Positions 1 through 7,904 of a stretch of 38,904 nt of DNA are shown here, in pieces. A model generated the notes under the pieces. It ran no database searches. It saw only the letters and a list, made by a program, of their open reading frames with translations, and was not told where the DNA came from. The DNA is from Alphaproteobacteria bacterium (GTDB taxonomy: Bacteria; Pseudomonadota; Alphaproteobacteria; UBA11136), in the NCBI GenBank assembly GCA_016776635.1, contig JADHSZ010000024.1, positions 1-38,904 on the forward strand, in the 5' to 3' direction. The number at the start of each line of letters is the position of its first letter. Positions within the stretch are counted from its first letter, which is position 1. A program made the position numbers and the translations under genes.

Positions 1-113
1 GTTAGACAGAGGGGCGTTTAATTTCCTAAGGTTGTGTCCTTAAAGCCCACCCTCTTTTAGTTTTGACGATGGGGGTTTCGGCACTGGCGCCGCGTATTTT
101 TTTGAAAAAGCGT

Positions 114-875
114 ATGGAAGATTTATCCCAACTAGACGAGCTCTATCATCTCATCAGCCTCGATGTGGTGGACAGCACCAACGAGGAAGCCGCGCGCCTG
201 GCCCGCGAGGGCGCGCCCGCGGGTACGCTTGTCTGGGCCAAATCGCAACTCGGGGGAAAGGGGCGGCGCGGCCGGGAATGGATTTCGCCGGGCGGTAATC
301 TTTATATGTCGCTCATCCTGCGGCCCAATATTCTGCTCACCCAGGCGCCACAACTCAGCTTCGTCGCCGCCGTCGCGGTCTTCAATGCGCTGTGTTTCAC
401 GCTTCCCCAGACGGCAAAAATCCATATGAAATGGCCCAACGACATTCTCGTGGAGGGCAAAAAAATCGCCGGTATTCTCCTCGAATCCTCGGCCCAGGGC
501 GACATGCTCGAATGGCTGGTGGTGGGCATTGGCGTCAACGTGGCCTCTTCGCCCGGCAAGGTTTCGTTCCCGTCCACCAGCCTGCACGAGAGCGGCGCAA
601 CTCACGCCAGCGTCGAAGGCGTGCTGAAACACTTTACCGACAGCTTCAAACGGGTCATGGAAGAGTGGTCGGGCGAGGGTTTCGCTCCGGTGCGCAAGAG
701 ATGGCTCGAATTCGCCTGGTGCCTGGGCGAGAAAATAGAGGTAAAGACGGAACAGGAACTGCTCCAGGGCCGCTTTGCCGATCTCGACGAATCCGGCGCT
801 CTGGTCCTTGAGACCGGCAAGGGCGAGAAACGGGTTCTTACTGCCGCCGACGTTATTATGGGCTTTCCCACATAA
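114..875 (+). CDS. birA: Biotin--[acetyl-CoA-carboxylase] ligase
   Basis: This enzyme activates biotin with ATP and attaches it to the carboxyl-carrier protein of biotin-dependent carboxylases in the cytosol. From the ATG at 114 it is 253 residues. Visible family motifs are STNEEA (21-26), the biotinyl-AMP loop GGKGRRGREW (about 47-56, with Lys where GRGRRGR is usual), KWPNDI (106-111), KIAGILLE (117-124) and VGIGVNV (137-143). There is no N-terminal helix-turn-helix, so it is a ligase-only form rather than the repressor type. The frame is open upstream to a TTG at 63 and an ATG at 69, but those add residues not expected in the family. The stop lies 9 bp before coaX. The 62 bp upstream are too short to identify the preceding gene. 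Confidence 0.93.
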   Translation: MEDLSQLDELYHLISLDVVDSTNEEAARLAREGAPAGTLVWAKSQLGGKGRRGREWISPGGNLYMSLILRPNILLTQAPQLSFVAAVAVFNALCFTLPQTAKIHMKWPNDILVEGKKIAGILLESSAQGDMLEWLVVGIGVNVASSPGKVSFPSTSLHESGATHASVEGVLKHFTDSFKRVMEEWSGEGFAPVRKRWLEFAWCLGEKIEVKTEQELLQGRFADLDESGALVLETGKGEKRVLTAADVIMGFPT

Positions 876-884
876 GGCTTAACC

Positions 885-1658
885 ATGCTGCTGGCTATCG
901 ATTCAGGAAATACCGACATCATCTTCGCCATTTTCGACGGCGAAAGCTTACGCGCCCGCTGGCGCAGTTCCAACGACCCGCACCGCACCGCCGATGAATA
1001 CGCGGTATGGTTGACCCAGCTGATGACGCTGGAAGACCTGGCGCTGGGGGATATCAAGGCGGTGGTCATCGCCAATGTGGTGCCCGCCTCCCAGCATTAC
1101 CTCTCGGCCCTATGCCACCGCTATTTCAAATGCGAGCCGCTGGTGGTGGGCGAGGACGGCGTTGACCTTGGGATCGAGGTGCTGACCGAGCGCCCCTCCG
1201 AGGTGGGGGCCGACCGGCTGGTGAACGCGGTGGCCGTCCACGACCGCTACAAAGGCCCCGCCATCGTCCTCGATTTCGGCACCGCCACCACCTTCGACGT
1301 GGTGGACGCCAAGGGCAACTATACCGGCGGCGTGATCGCGCCGGGCATCAACCTGTCCCTGGAGGCCCTCTATATGGAGGCCGCAAAGCTGCCCCGTATC
1401 GCCGTGAAAAAGCCCGGGAAGGTCATCGGCACGGGCACCGTCAGCGCCATGCAGTCGGGCATCTTCTGGGGCTATGTGAGCATGATCGAAGGCATGGTGG
1501 CGCGCATCGTAGAAGAATTCGGGAAACCCATGACGGTGGTGGCCACCGGCGGAATGGCCGCTCTTTTCATCGGTTTCACCGACGCCATCGGGCATCACGA
1601 TCCCGAACTGACCCTGCGCGGATTATTGAAGATCCACCAGATCAACAGCCCTTCATGA
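885..1658 (+). CDS. coaX: Type III pantothenate kinase
   Basis: It phosphorylates pantothenate, the first step of coenzyme A synthesis. The protein is 257 residues, normal for CoaX. It belongs to the ASKHA fold: the phosphate-binding motif DSGNT is at residues 6-10, GADR at 108-111, the second phosphate loop DFGTATTFD at 130-138, and GGVIAPG at 148-154. It follows birA by 9 bp and its stop overlaps the rnj start (ATGA), so the three genes look like one operon. No CoaA-type P-loop kinase motif is present, in line with type III. Confidence 0.95.
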   Translation: MLLAIDSGNTDIIFAIFDGESLRARWRSSNDPHRTADEYAVWLTQLMTLEDLALGDIKAVVIANVVPASQHYLSALCHRYFKCEPLVVGEDGVDLGIEVLTERPSEVGADRLVNAVAVHDRYKGPAIVLDFGTATTFDVVDAKGNYTGGVIAPGINLSLEALYMEAAKLPRIAVKKPGKVIGTGTVSAMQSGIFWGYVSMIEGMVARIVEEFGKPMTVVATGGMAALFIGFTDAIGHHDPELTLRGLLKIHQINSPS

Positions 1659-3418
1659 GCCGCGCCCCTAAAAAACCAGCCCGCGCCAAAAAATCAGACC
1701 GCGAAACCGACGAGGCGCTGTTGCCCGAGGGCGAGCCGGTGCCGGGCGAGGAATTGCTGTTCCTTCCGCTTGGCGGGTCGGGCGAGATCGGCATGAATCT
1801 CAACCTCTACGGCAGCGAGGGGGAATGGATCATCGTCGATTTCGGCGTCACCTTCGGCGACGATTCCATGCCCTGGGTGGATATCATCACCCCCGACCCC
1901 GCCTTCATCGAGAGCCAGCGCGACCGCCTGGCGGGGATCGTTCTCACCCATGCCCACGAGGACCATATCGGCGCCGTGCCTTATTTGTGGCGGCGTTTGC
2001 GCTGCCCCATCTACGCCACTGCGTTTACCGCTTCCATCCTGCGCCGCAAGCTGCGCGAGACGGGACTGGAAAAAGAAGCCGTGATCACGGAAATCCCCTT
2101 GAGCGGCTCCTTTGAAATCGGCCCCTTCAGTATTGAGCTCATCACGCTCACCCATTCCATCCCCGAGCCCAACGCCGTGGTTATCCATTCGGCCCACGGC
2201 ACCGTTCTCCATACCGGGGACTGGAAGCTCGACCCCGATCCCCTGGTGGGCGAGGTCACCGACGAGGCGGCGCTGCGCGAACTGGGCGAGGGCGGGGTGC
2301 TGGCCATGGTCTGCGATTCCACCAATGTCTTTACCGAGGGCTCGTCCGAGTCCGAGGGCGCTCTGCGGGAAAGTCTCGAGGAACTGGTGGGCCGTTACGA
2401 GAGCGGTCGCATCGCCGTGGGTTGTTTTGCCTCTAACATCGCCCGCCTCGAGACCCTGGCCCGTGTGGCCGAATCCAATGGCCGTCACGCGGCGCTCATC
2501 GGCCGCTCCCTGTGGTCGTTCTATGAAAGCGCCAAGGAAAACGGATACCTCACGGAGATTCCCGAATTTCTCACCGAATATGACGTGGAGCGTCTGCCCC
2601 GTGAGAAAATTCTACTGATCTGTACCGGCAGCCAGGGGGAGCCCCGCGCCGCCTTCGCCCGCATCGCCTTTGACAATCATCCCCGGGTGGAACTGGAAAA
2701 GGGCGATACCGCCATCTTTTCCTCGCGCATCATTCCCGGCAACGAAAAATCCATCGCCCGGCTCCAGAACCGTCTGGTGGCTCTGGGCGTGGAGGTGGTG
2801 ACCGAGAAGGACCACTTCATCCATGTGTCGGGCCATCCCGGACGCGATGAACTGGCCCAGATGTATCAATGGGTCAATCCTCATGTGGTGGTGCCGGTTC
2901 ACGGCGAGACCCGCCATCTCCACGAACAGGCGAAGCTGGCGCGGTCCTGCCAGATACCACAAGCAGTGGAGATCGAGAACGGCCTGGTGCTGCGCCTCGC
3001 CCCCGGCGATGCGGAAATCATCGGCCGGGTGGCGAGCGGCCGCTTGACCCTGGACGGCAACCGCATGGTGCCGTTGAACAGTTCCATGATGGCGACCCGC
3101 AAGCGCATGATGTTCAACGGTTCGCTGGCGGTCACCGTGGTTGTGGGCGGCGACGGCGAGCTGCTCTCCGATCCCGTCATCAGCGGGCCTGGTCATTTCG
3201 CACCGGAAAGTGAGCAAGGCGAGCAAGGCGGGGAGGGCGAGGATGCCCTTATGAAAAAACTCACCGCCGCCGCGGCCAAGGCCGTGGAGACCCTCTCCGG
3301 GTCATCAACCCGCGATGATGCCGAAGTGGGAGAGGCGGTGCGGCGCGCGGTGCGCAAGGCCTTCTTTGCCGAACGCACCCAGCGCCCCGTAACCCAGGTC
3401 CATGTGGTGCGGATTTAG
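1655..3418 (+). CDS. rnj: Ribonuclease J
   Basis: This is a metallo-beta-lactamase/beta-CASP ribonuclease that matures and degrades RNA, probably with both endonuclease and 5'-exonuclease activity as known for RNase J. The protein is 587 residues. The zinc motif HAHEDH is at 99-104, the GDWKLDPDP motif lies near 190, and the HVSGHPG motif of the beta-CASP region near 390. The first 25 residues are a basic, lysine-rich leader. The start ATG overlaps the coaX stop by 4 nt. The gene ends 10 bp from the convergent FliD-like gene, leaving no room for a separate terminator. Confidence 0.95.
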   Translation: MSRAPKKPARAKKSDRETDEALLPEGEPVPGEELLFLPLGGSGEIGMNLNLYGSEGEWIIVDFGVTFGDDSMPWVDIITPDPAFIESQRDRLAGIVLTHAHEDHIGAVPYLWRRLRCPIYATAFTASILRRKLRETGLEKEAVITEIPLSGSFEIGPFSIELITLTHSIPEPNAVVIHSAHGTVLHTGDWKLDPDPLVGEVTDEAALRELGEGGVLAMVCDSTNVFTEGSSESEGALRESLEELVGRYESGRIAVGCFASNIARLETLARVAESNGRHAALIGRSLWSFYESAKENGYLTEIPEFLTEYDVERLPREKILLICTGSQGEPRAAFARIAFDNHPRVELEKGDTAIFSSRIIPGNEKSIARLQNRLVALGVEVVTEKDHFIHVSGHPGRDELAQMYQWVNPHVVVPVHGETRHLHEQAKLARSCQIPQAVEIENGLVLRLAPGDAEIIGRVASGRLTLDGNRMVPLNSSMMATRKRMMFNGSLAVTVVVGGDGELLSDPVISGPGHFAPESEQGEQGGEGEDALMKKLTAAAAKAVETLSGSSTRDDAEVGEAVRRAVRKAFFAERTQRPVTQVHVVRI

Positions 3419-3428
3419 GGCAACGCCC

Positions 3429-4985
3429 TCAAACAACCGTCCTGAACAGCTGGCCGGGGAAGGCGCGGAGCTGGTTGCCCACGCTTTGCTGGAAGGCCAC
3501 GTTGGAACGCGAGAGCAACAGCCGGTTTCCGGCGGTGGGTCTGCCCTGGTCGAGTTCGGGAATGGCGTTGGAGCCCAGCAGCCCCTGCAATGTCGGCCCA
3601 TCAAGCAGCGTATCGGTCAGCGTCACATTGAGCCCCGCGAACTGGCTGGCCATGTCGCGCTGAACCGAACTCTCGAAGAAGGAATGGGAGTCCAGCGCCG
3701 CGCCTGAAGCCTCCAGATCGCGATCGATCTGGGCCGCGCCGGTCTCCACGCTGCCGCCCTCGCTCAAGACCTCCCCCAGCTGTTTCAGCGAACGGTCGGC
3801 GATTCCTACGTTGGCGCCGGTGAAAAAGGCGGTGACATTGGCCTCGTTCTTGGTCAGCGCCGCGGCCAGCTTCGCTTCGTCCAGCTCCAGGGTCTTGTCG
3901 GCGTTCTGGGTAATGCCGATCTGTCCCAGATTACGGAAAGGGGCCTCGCGCACGGTGGCGGGCGCGGCGGCGGCAATGGCTTCCAGGCGGTCCCTGATGG
4001 CGTCCAGTTTCTCGGTGATGTCCGGGTCTTCCTGTTTTGCCCGATCGATGAGGCCGAGAACGCGGTTAAAGGCGGAGACGAAATTCTTCACCGTACCCGA
4101 GGTGACCTTGGTCAGCGTAGGCTCGGCGGTGGCCACATTAAGAAGGGTGGTGCCCTTGCCCTTGAGGTCCAGGGTAACGCCGTCGATGAGCCGCGACACG
4201 CTATTGCTCTCGCTGGAAAGGTGGCGGTCGCCGACGCTGATCTGGGCGTCGCGCCCGGCCCGGGTCTGGGTCAGTTTCTGGTCGTTGCCGGGATTAAAGG
4301 TCAACAGGTCGCTGATGGCGCCATCGCCGCTCACCGTAATCTTAAGGCTGTTCTTGACGCCGCTGGCCGCGTCCAGTTGTAACGCCACGCCGCTGCTGCT
4401 TCTCACCAGGCTGGCCGCGACGCCGATCCCCGCTTCATTGATGGCGGCGCTGATCCCGGCCAGGGAATTGTTGCTGCCGTTGATGCTCACGGTCTGTTCC
4501 ACCGTGCCCGCCTTTTGGCTGAACAGCCCGCCGGCTTCGGCCTCGCCGAAGGCGAAGGTGATGGTGGTGCTAAAGCCGCTGCCGATGGATGCCGAGGCCG
4601 ATTCCTGCTCGTTGGATACCAGTTGTTGTGCCCGCGCCAGTTCGCTCACATGGATGACGTTGCCGGTCTCCACGGCGGTGCTGTCGGCGGATGCCGTCAG
4701 CACGCTCTGATCGGACGAAGTAGCTACGTTGAGATTGGTGTTCGTGCCCAGCCGTGACGACGATGTCAGGATGCTGGCGAAACTGGTGAGCGATTGCAGG
4801 GCGTCGGTGACCTGGCCGAAGCGGGTATTGCGGACCTGGTCACGGGTCTGGGTGGCGCCCAGCCGTGGCGCCTCGCTCTGGGGATCGGAACGCAGCAGGG
4901 CATCCGCTCCGGCAGCCTTAAGCCCCGGCGCGAAAGCCGATAATTGCGCGGTACTGACCATCCCGGTCAGCGACGACACGGCCAT
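3429..4985 (-). CDS. FliD-like flagellar filament cap protein
   Basis: The 518-residue protein resembles flagellar hook-associated protein 2, which caps the filament and promotes flagellin assembly outside the cell. Residues about 85-125 match the FliD N-terminal region around NVIHVSELARAQQLVS. Residues 165-215 match the flagellin hook IN motif, with TVSINGSNNSLAGISAAINE followed by GIGVAASLV. Residues about 250-420 resemble the FliD C-terminal domain. The usual FliD opening (SSLGIGSGLD type) is absent and the first 70 residues are divergent. Composition is rich in Ser, Ala, Thr and Asn with no cysteine seen, as in exported axial proteins. No other flagellar gene is nearby. It could instead be another secreted filament-associated protein with the same domains. 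Confidence 0.62.
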   Translation of the reverse strand: MAVSSLTGMVSTAQLSAFAPGLKAAGADALLRSDPQSEAPRLGATQTRDQVRNTRFGQVTDALQSLTSFASILTSSSRLGTNTNLNVATSSDQSVLTASADSTAVETGNVIHVSELARAQQLVSNEQESASASIGSGFSTTITFAFGEAEAGGLFSQKAGTVEQTVSINGSNNSLAGISAAINEAGIGVAASLVRSSSGVALQLDAASGVKNSLKITVSGDGAISDLLTFNPGNDQKLTQTRAGRDAQISVGDRHLSSESNSVSRLIDGVTLDLKGKGTTLLNVATAEPTLTKVTSGTVKNFVSAFNRVLGLIDRAKQEDPDITEKLDAIRDRLEAIAAAAPATVREAPFRNLGQIGITQNADKTLELDEAKLAAALTKNEANVTAFFTGANVGIADRSLKQLGEVLSEGGSVETGAAQIDRDLEASGAALDSHSFFESSVQRDMASQFAGLNVTLTDTLLDGPTLQGLLGSNAIPELDQGRPTAGNRLLLSRSNVAFQQSVGNQLRAFPGQLFRTVV

Positions 4986-5216
4986 CAGACAAACTCCCGT
5001 TCGTCACGGCTCCATCCTGGATGAAAGAAATCTCTACATGAGATCGGGGCCCGATTCGGCGTTGCTTTTCCCCGGTATAATTATATCTTCAAATCAGGCT
5101 CGAAAAGTCCGCGGGGCGGACGCTGTGCTCAACGGTGCTGCATACCGATTTTACATGCCGGGGACGGCACGACTCACCACAAAGGCCATCTTACCATTTT
5201 CCGGGGAAAAATTCCA

Positions 5217-5621
5217 ATGATTGGCAAATTCAACCATGTGGCCATTGTGGTTCCAGATATCGACGCGGCGCGGATCATCTACCGCGATATTCTGGGAGCG
5301 AAGGTTTCCGGGGTCGAGGACTACCCCGATCACGGCGTAAGGGTGGTTTGCGTGGAACTTCCCAACACCGTTATCGAACTGATGACGCCGCTGGACGAGG
5401 ACTCGCCGGTGGCCAATTTCCTGAAGCGCTCTCCCGCCGGCGGCATTCACCATATCTGCCTCGAGGTGGAAGACATTATCGAGGCCCGCAACCGCCTGCG
5501 CGCCGAAGGCGTGCGTATTCTCGGCGACGGCGAACCCAAGACCGGGGCTCATGGCAAGCCGGTGCTGTTCGCCCATCCCAAGGACCTCTGCGGCACCTTG
5601 ATCGAAATCGAAGAAGCTTAA
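5217..5621 (+). CDS. mce: Methylmalonyl-CoA epimerase
   Basis: It interconverts (S)- and (R)-methylmalonyl-CoA in propionyl-CoA catabolism, feeding methylmalonyl-CoA mutase. The 134-residue protein is a VOC (glyoxalase) fold with two repeats. Likely metal ligands are His7 (FNHVAIVV), Glu54 (VIELM), His79 (GGIHHICLEV) and Glu130 (GTLIEIEE). The ATG at 5217 has a purine-rich stretch upstream and gives the standard N-terminus. The stop codon directly abuts an inverted-repeat element, which separates it from the DUF1467 gene with which it is usually linked in alphaproteobacteria. Confidence 0.93.
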   Translation: MIGKFNHVAIVVPDIDAARIIYRDILGAKVSGVEDYPDHGVRVVCVELPNTVIELMTPLDEDSPVANFLKRSPAGGIHHICLEVEDIIEARNRLRAEGVRILGDGEPKTGAHGKPVLFAHPKDLCGTLIEIEEA

Positions 5622-5887
5622 GAGCGGATCAGGGCTGATGGGGATCAATTTGATGGCAGCGAATCGGTTCATTCGGGTAGACGCGGCACGCAGCGCGATG
5701 TGGGCACATCGGGCAAGCGCCGCAACGCCCTCGGGGGACCGATCCGCCCCACCTTGGGCCGTGTGCTTTGGCCCCGTGGCGTCGTTACGCTCTTCATCCG
5801 ATGCGCAGGCATCGCATTTCGAAGCGCGCCTCGCCACGGGACAAAATCATCCCGGTCAAAAGGTTCCTATCAGCCCTGAACCGCTCT
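5621..5887. repeat. MITE-like element with terminal inverted repeats
   Basis: The left end (5621-5642, AGAGCGGATCAGGGCTGAT...) and right end (5866-5887) are inverted copies matching at 20 of 22 positions. The 267-bp interior holds smaller dyads, such as CGATGC-GCAG-GCATCG, and no convincing gene. Its first base is the last base of the mce stop codon and it ends 4 bp before the DUF1467 start codon, so it fills the gap between two genes that are normally adjacent. No clear target-site duplication was found. Confidence 0.72.
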
Positions 5888-5891
5888 GACC

Positions 5892-6131
5892 ATGGGGCTG
5901 GTAACCGGCATTGCCGTCTACATCGTTCTGTGGTGGGTGACTCTGTTCGCGGTTCTGCCCTGGGGCATCCGCCGGGGGGACTCCGCGCCCGAAGAGGGCC
6001 ACGACAGCGGCGCGCCCGCTAATCCCCGTCTCGGCCTTAAATTCGCCGTCACCGCCGTCATCGCCGGGGTGCTGTGGGCCGGCGTCTATGCCCTGGTAAC
6101 CTCGGGGATCATCAACGTAAGAGAGCTTTAG
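5892..6131 (+). CDS. DUF1467 family membrane protein
   Basis: This small inner-membrane protein of unknown function has 79 residues. It has two transmembrane segments, about residues 3-25 (GIAVYIVLWWVTLFAVLPWG) and 51-72, joined by a polar loop ending in GAPANPRLGLKF. The motif LFAVLPWGIR and the sequence APANPR are typical of the DUF1467 family of alphaproteobacteria, usually found between mce and proS, which fits its position here. It is convergent with yaaA, 9 bp away. Function is not known. Confidence 0.86.
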   Translation: MGLVTGIAVYIVLWWVTLFAVLPWGIRRGDSAPEEGHDSGAPANPRLGLKFAVTAVIAGVLWAGVYALVTSGIINVREL

Positions 6132-6140
6132 CCTTCTTCG

Positions 6141-6926
6141 CTAAGGCCTTTCGCGCATGAAGACCCAGTTGTCCCCGTCCGACTGGTCGGGTTGGAAGGC
6201 ATAGCCGCCGTCGTTGAACGCCTTCATGGCTTTGGGAGATTCAAGGCGGTTGCGGATGATGTAACGGGCCATCTGCCCCCGCGCGCGTTTGGCCATCATA
6301 CCGATCACCTTGGCCTCGCCGTTGCGCCATTCCTTGAACACCGGGGTCAGCACGGGAAGATTCAGGCGTTCACGGTCAATGGCCTTGAAATATTCTGCCG
6401 AAGCCAAATTCACCACCAGCGGGGTGACGTGGTTCCCGGCCAGGGCGTTGAGGCTCTCGGAAAGCTGCCCGTTCCAGAACTCATAGAGGTTGCTCCCTTG
6501 CGGGTTGGAAAGCCGGGAGCCCATTTCCAGCCGATAGGGCTGGATCAGGTCGAGGGGACGCAACAGGCCGTAAAGCCCGGAGAGAATCCGAAGATGATCC
6601 TGGGCAAATCCGAGATCACCCTCACCGAGGCTGTCGGCGTCGAGCCCCACATAGGTATCGCCGCGAAAGGCCAGCACCGCCTGTTTGGCGTTTTCCGGCG
6701 TAAAGGGGGTGGAAAACTCCCTGAACCGGGCGTGGTTGAGGTCGGCCAGCTTGTCACTGATCTTCATGAGGCGGGACAACTCAGCCCGGCTCAGCTCGCG
6801 GGCGCGTTCCACCAGAATCCGGCTTTTCTCCAGAAAATCGGGCCGGCTATGGGGAAGGGTGCTGGAATCCCCCCCTGGCGCGTCTTTGAAATCGAGCTTC
6901 TTGGCGGGGGAGAGAAGAATGATCAT
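6141..6926 (-). CDS. yaaA: Peroxide stress protein YaaA (DUF328)
   Basis: YaaA proteins lower free intracellular iron and protect DNA and proteins during hydrogen peroxide stress; the fold binds DNA in vitro. The 261-residue length is normal. The start MIILLSPAKKLDF, the segment LADLNHARFREF, AFRGDTYVGLDA and the block LSGLYGLLRPLDLIQPYRLEMGSRL are hallmarks of the family. It is divergent from tag; the 82-bp space between them carries repeated AATCATG words and a palindrome that could be operators. Confidence 0.94.
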   Translation of the reverse strand: MIILLSPAKKLDFKDAPGGDSSTLPHSRPDFLEKSRILVERARELSRAELSRLMKISDKLADLNHARFREFSTPFTPENAKQAVLAFRGDTYVGLDADSLGEGDLGFAQDHLRILSGLYGLLRPLDLIQPYRLEMGSRLSNPQGSNLYEFWNGQLSESLNALAGNHVTPLVVNLASAEYFKAIDRERLNLPVLTPVFKEWRNGEAKVIGMMAKRARGQMARYIIRNRLESPKAMKAFNDGGYAFQPDQSDGDNWVFMRERP

Positions 6927-6937
6927 GGGGGGCTTCC

Positions 6938-6972
6938 AATCATGTGGTGGCGTCGAATCATGTATATATGAT
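6938..6972. promoter_or_regulatory. Repeated AATCATG words and palindrome between yaaA and tag
   Basis: AATCATG occurs at 6938-6944 and 6956-6962, an 18-bp step, and ATCATG also spans the yaaA start (6922-6927). The second copy forms the palindrome ATCAT-N6-ATGAT (6957-6972). The position between divergent stress and repair genes suggests a regulator binding site. This is inference; no known consensus was matched. Confidence 0.35.
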
Positions 6973-7008
6973 CCGCGAGTTTATGAAACCACGGGAAAAT
7001 GATCCCCC

Positions 7009-7581
7009 ATGAGCTGGTATTGCAAAGCGGCGTCGGGCCATCCCATCCACGGGCCCTATCACGACACGGTCTATGGCTTTCCGCTCGGTGACGATAACGC
7101 CTTCTTCGAGAGGCTGGTGCTGGAGTTGAACCAGGCGGGGTTGTCCTGGCTCACCGTGCTCAAGAAAACGGAAAATTTTCAGGCCGCCTTCGAGGGTTTC
7201 GATATCGGCCGGGTGGCTGCCTATGGCGAGGGCGAGGTGGCGCGCCTCATGAATGACGCCGGGATTATCCGCAACCGCCTCAAGATCGCCGCCGCCATCC
7301 ATAACGCGCAGGTTTTTCGGGAGCTGATCGGTGAGTTCGGTTCCTTCGCCGCCTGGCTCGACCACCATCACCCCCGGCCCAAGGACGACTGGGTTAAGCT
7401 GTTCAAGCAGACCTTTCACTTTACCGGCGGCGAGATCACCAACGAATTTCTCATGAGCATCGGCTATCTTCCCGGCGCCCACAGTGAAACCTGCCCCGTC
7501 TATGACGAGATCGCGCGCCTGAATCCGCCCTGGATGCGGGTCTCCGGCGACTGCCCACCGTGCCTGAGGCGCGAGAAATAA
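7009..7581 (+). CDS. tag: DNA-3-methyladenine glycosylase I
   Basis: It removes 3-methyladenine from alkylated DNA in base excision repair. The 190-residue protein shows the zinc-snap ligands of Tag: Cys5 (SWYC), His18 (GPYHDTVYG), His158 and Cys162 (AHSETC). The block FFERLVLELNQAGLSWLTVLKK and the segment IIRNRLKIAAAI are also characteristic. It is divergent from yaaA. A strong stem-loop with U-run lies about 80 bp past the stop. Confidence 0.95.
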   Translation: MSWYCKAASGHPIHGPYHDTVYGFPLGDDNAFFERLVLELNQAGLSWLTVLKKTENFQAAFEGFDIGRVAAYGEGEVARLMNDAGIIRNRLKIAAAIHNAQVFRELIGEFGSFAAWLDHHHPRPKDDWVKLFKQTFHFTGGEITNEFLMSIGYLPGAHSETCPVYDEIARLNPPWMRVSGDCPPCLRREK

Positions 7582-7661
7582 GGGTGCCTTATGGCGCGAA
7601 AGCCAAGGCCACGGAGGTGGCCGCCCGGCGACTGAGGGGGCTAATAAAGTTTCCCCAATAA

Positions 7662-7698
7662 AAAAATGGCAACACCGGAAGCCGGTCTTGCCATTTTT
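7662..7698. terminator. Bidirectional rho-independent terminator after tag
   Basis: AAAAATGGCAA (7662-7672) pairs with TTGCCATTTTT (7688-7698), and the interior ACCGG-AAG-CCGGT extends the stem across one C/C mismatch. A-run and T-run flanks suit termination on both strands. A second dyad, GATGCA-N5-TGCATC, follows at about 7702-7718, and GGCCAC-GGAG-GTGGCC lies at 7607-7622. The rest of the 323-bp gap between tag and the permease shows no gene. Confidence 0.85.
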
Positions 7699-7877
7699 AG
7701 TGATGCATTAATTGCATCTTATTCCACACCCAGGGACAAAATGCCGACCAAGGTGTGATTTCCTCCCCAAACTCGGGCCGCGCGCTACGTGACGCGCTGT
7801 TTTGTCGCAGAAAAAGTAAGGCATTCCGAGGCGCCCGTCACCTCTTTTTTTTGCTTAAAAACAAATTAATTAAATTG

Positions 7878-7893
7878 CCTCCCGATTCGGAGG
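7878..7893 (-). terminator. Weak stem-loop after the permease gene
   Basis: Read on the minus strand just past the permease stop, CCTCC-GAATCG-GGAGG forms a 5-bp stem followed by an AT-rich run (CAATTTAATTAATTT). It could end the permease transcript, though the stem is short. Confidence 0.4.
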
Positions 7894-7904
7894 GGCCGCC
7901 GCCT

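Noticed and set aside
1..62. End of an upstream gene
   Set aside because: Short open tails exist in two frames, but they are too short to assign to any family.
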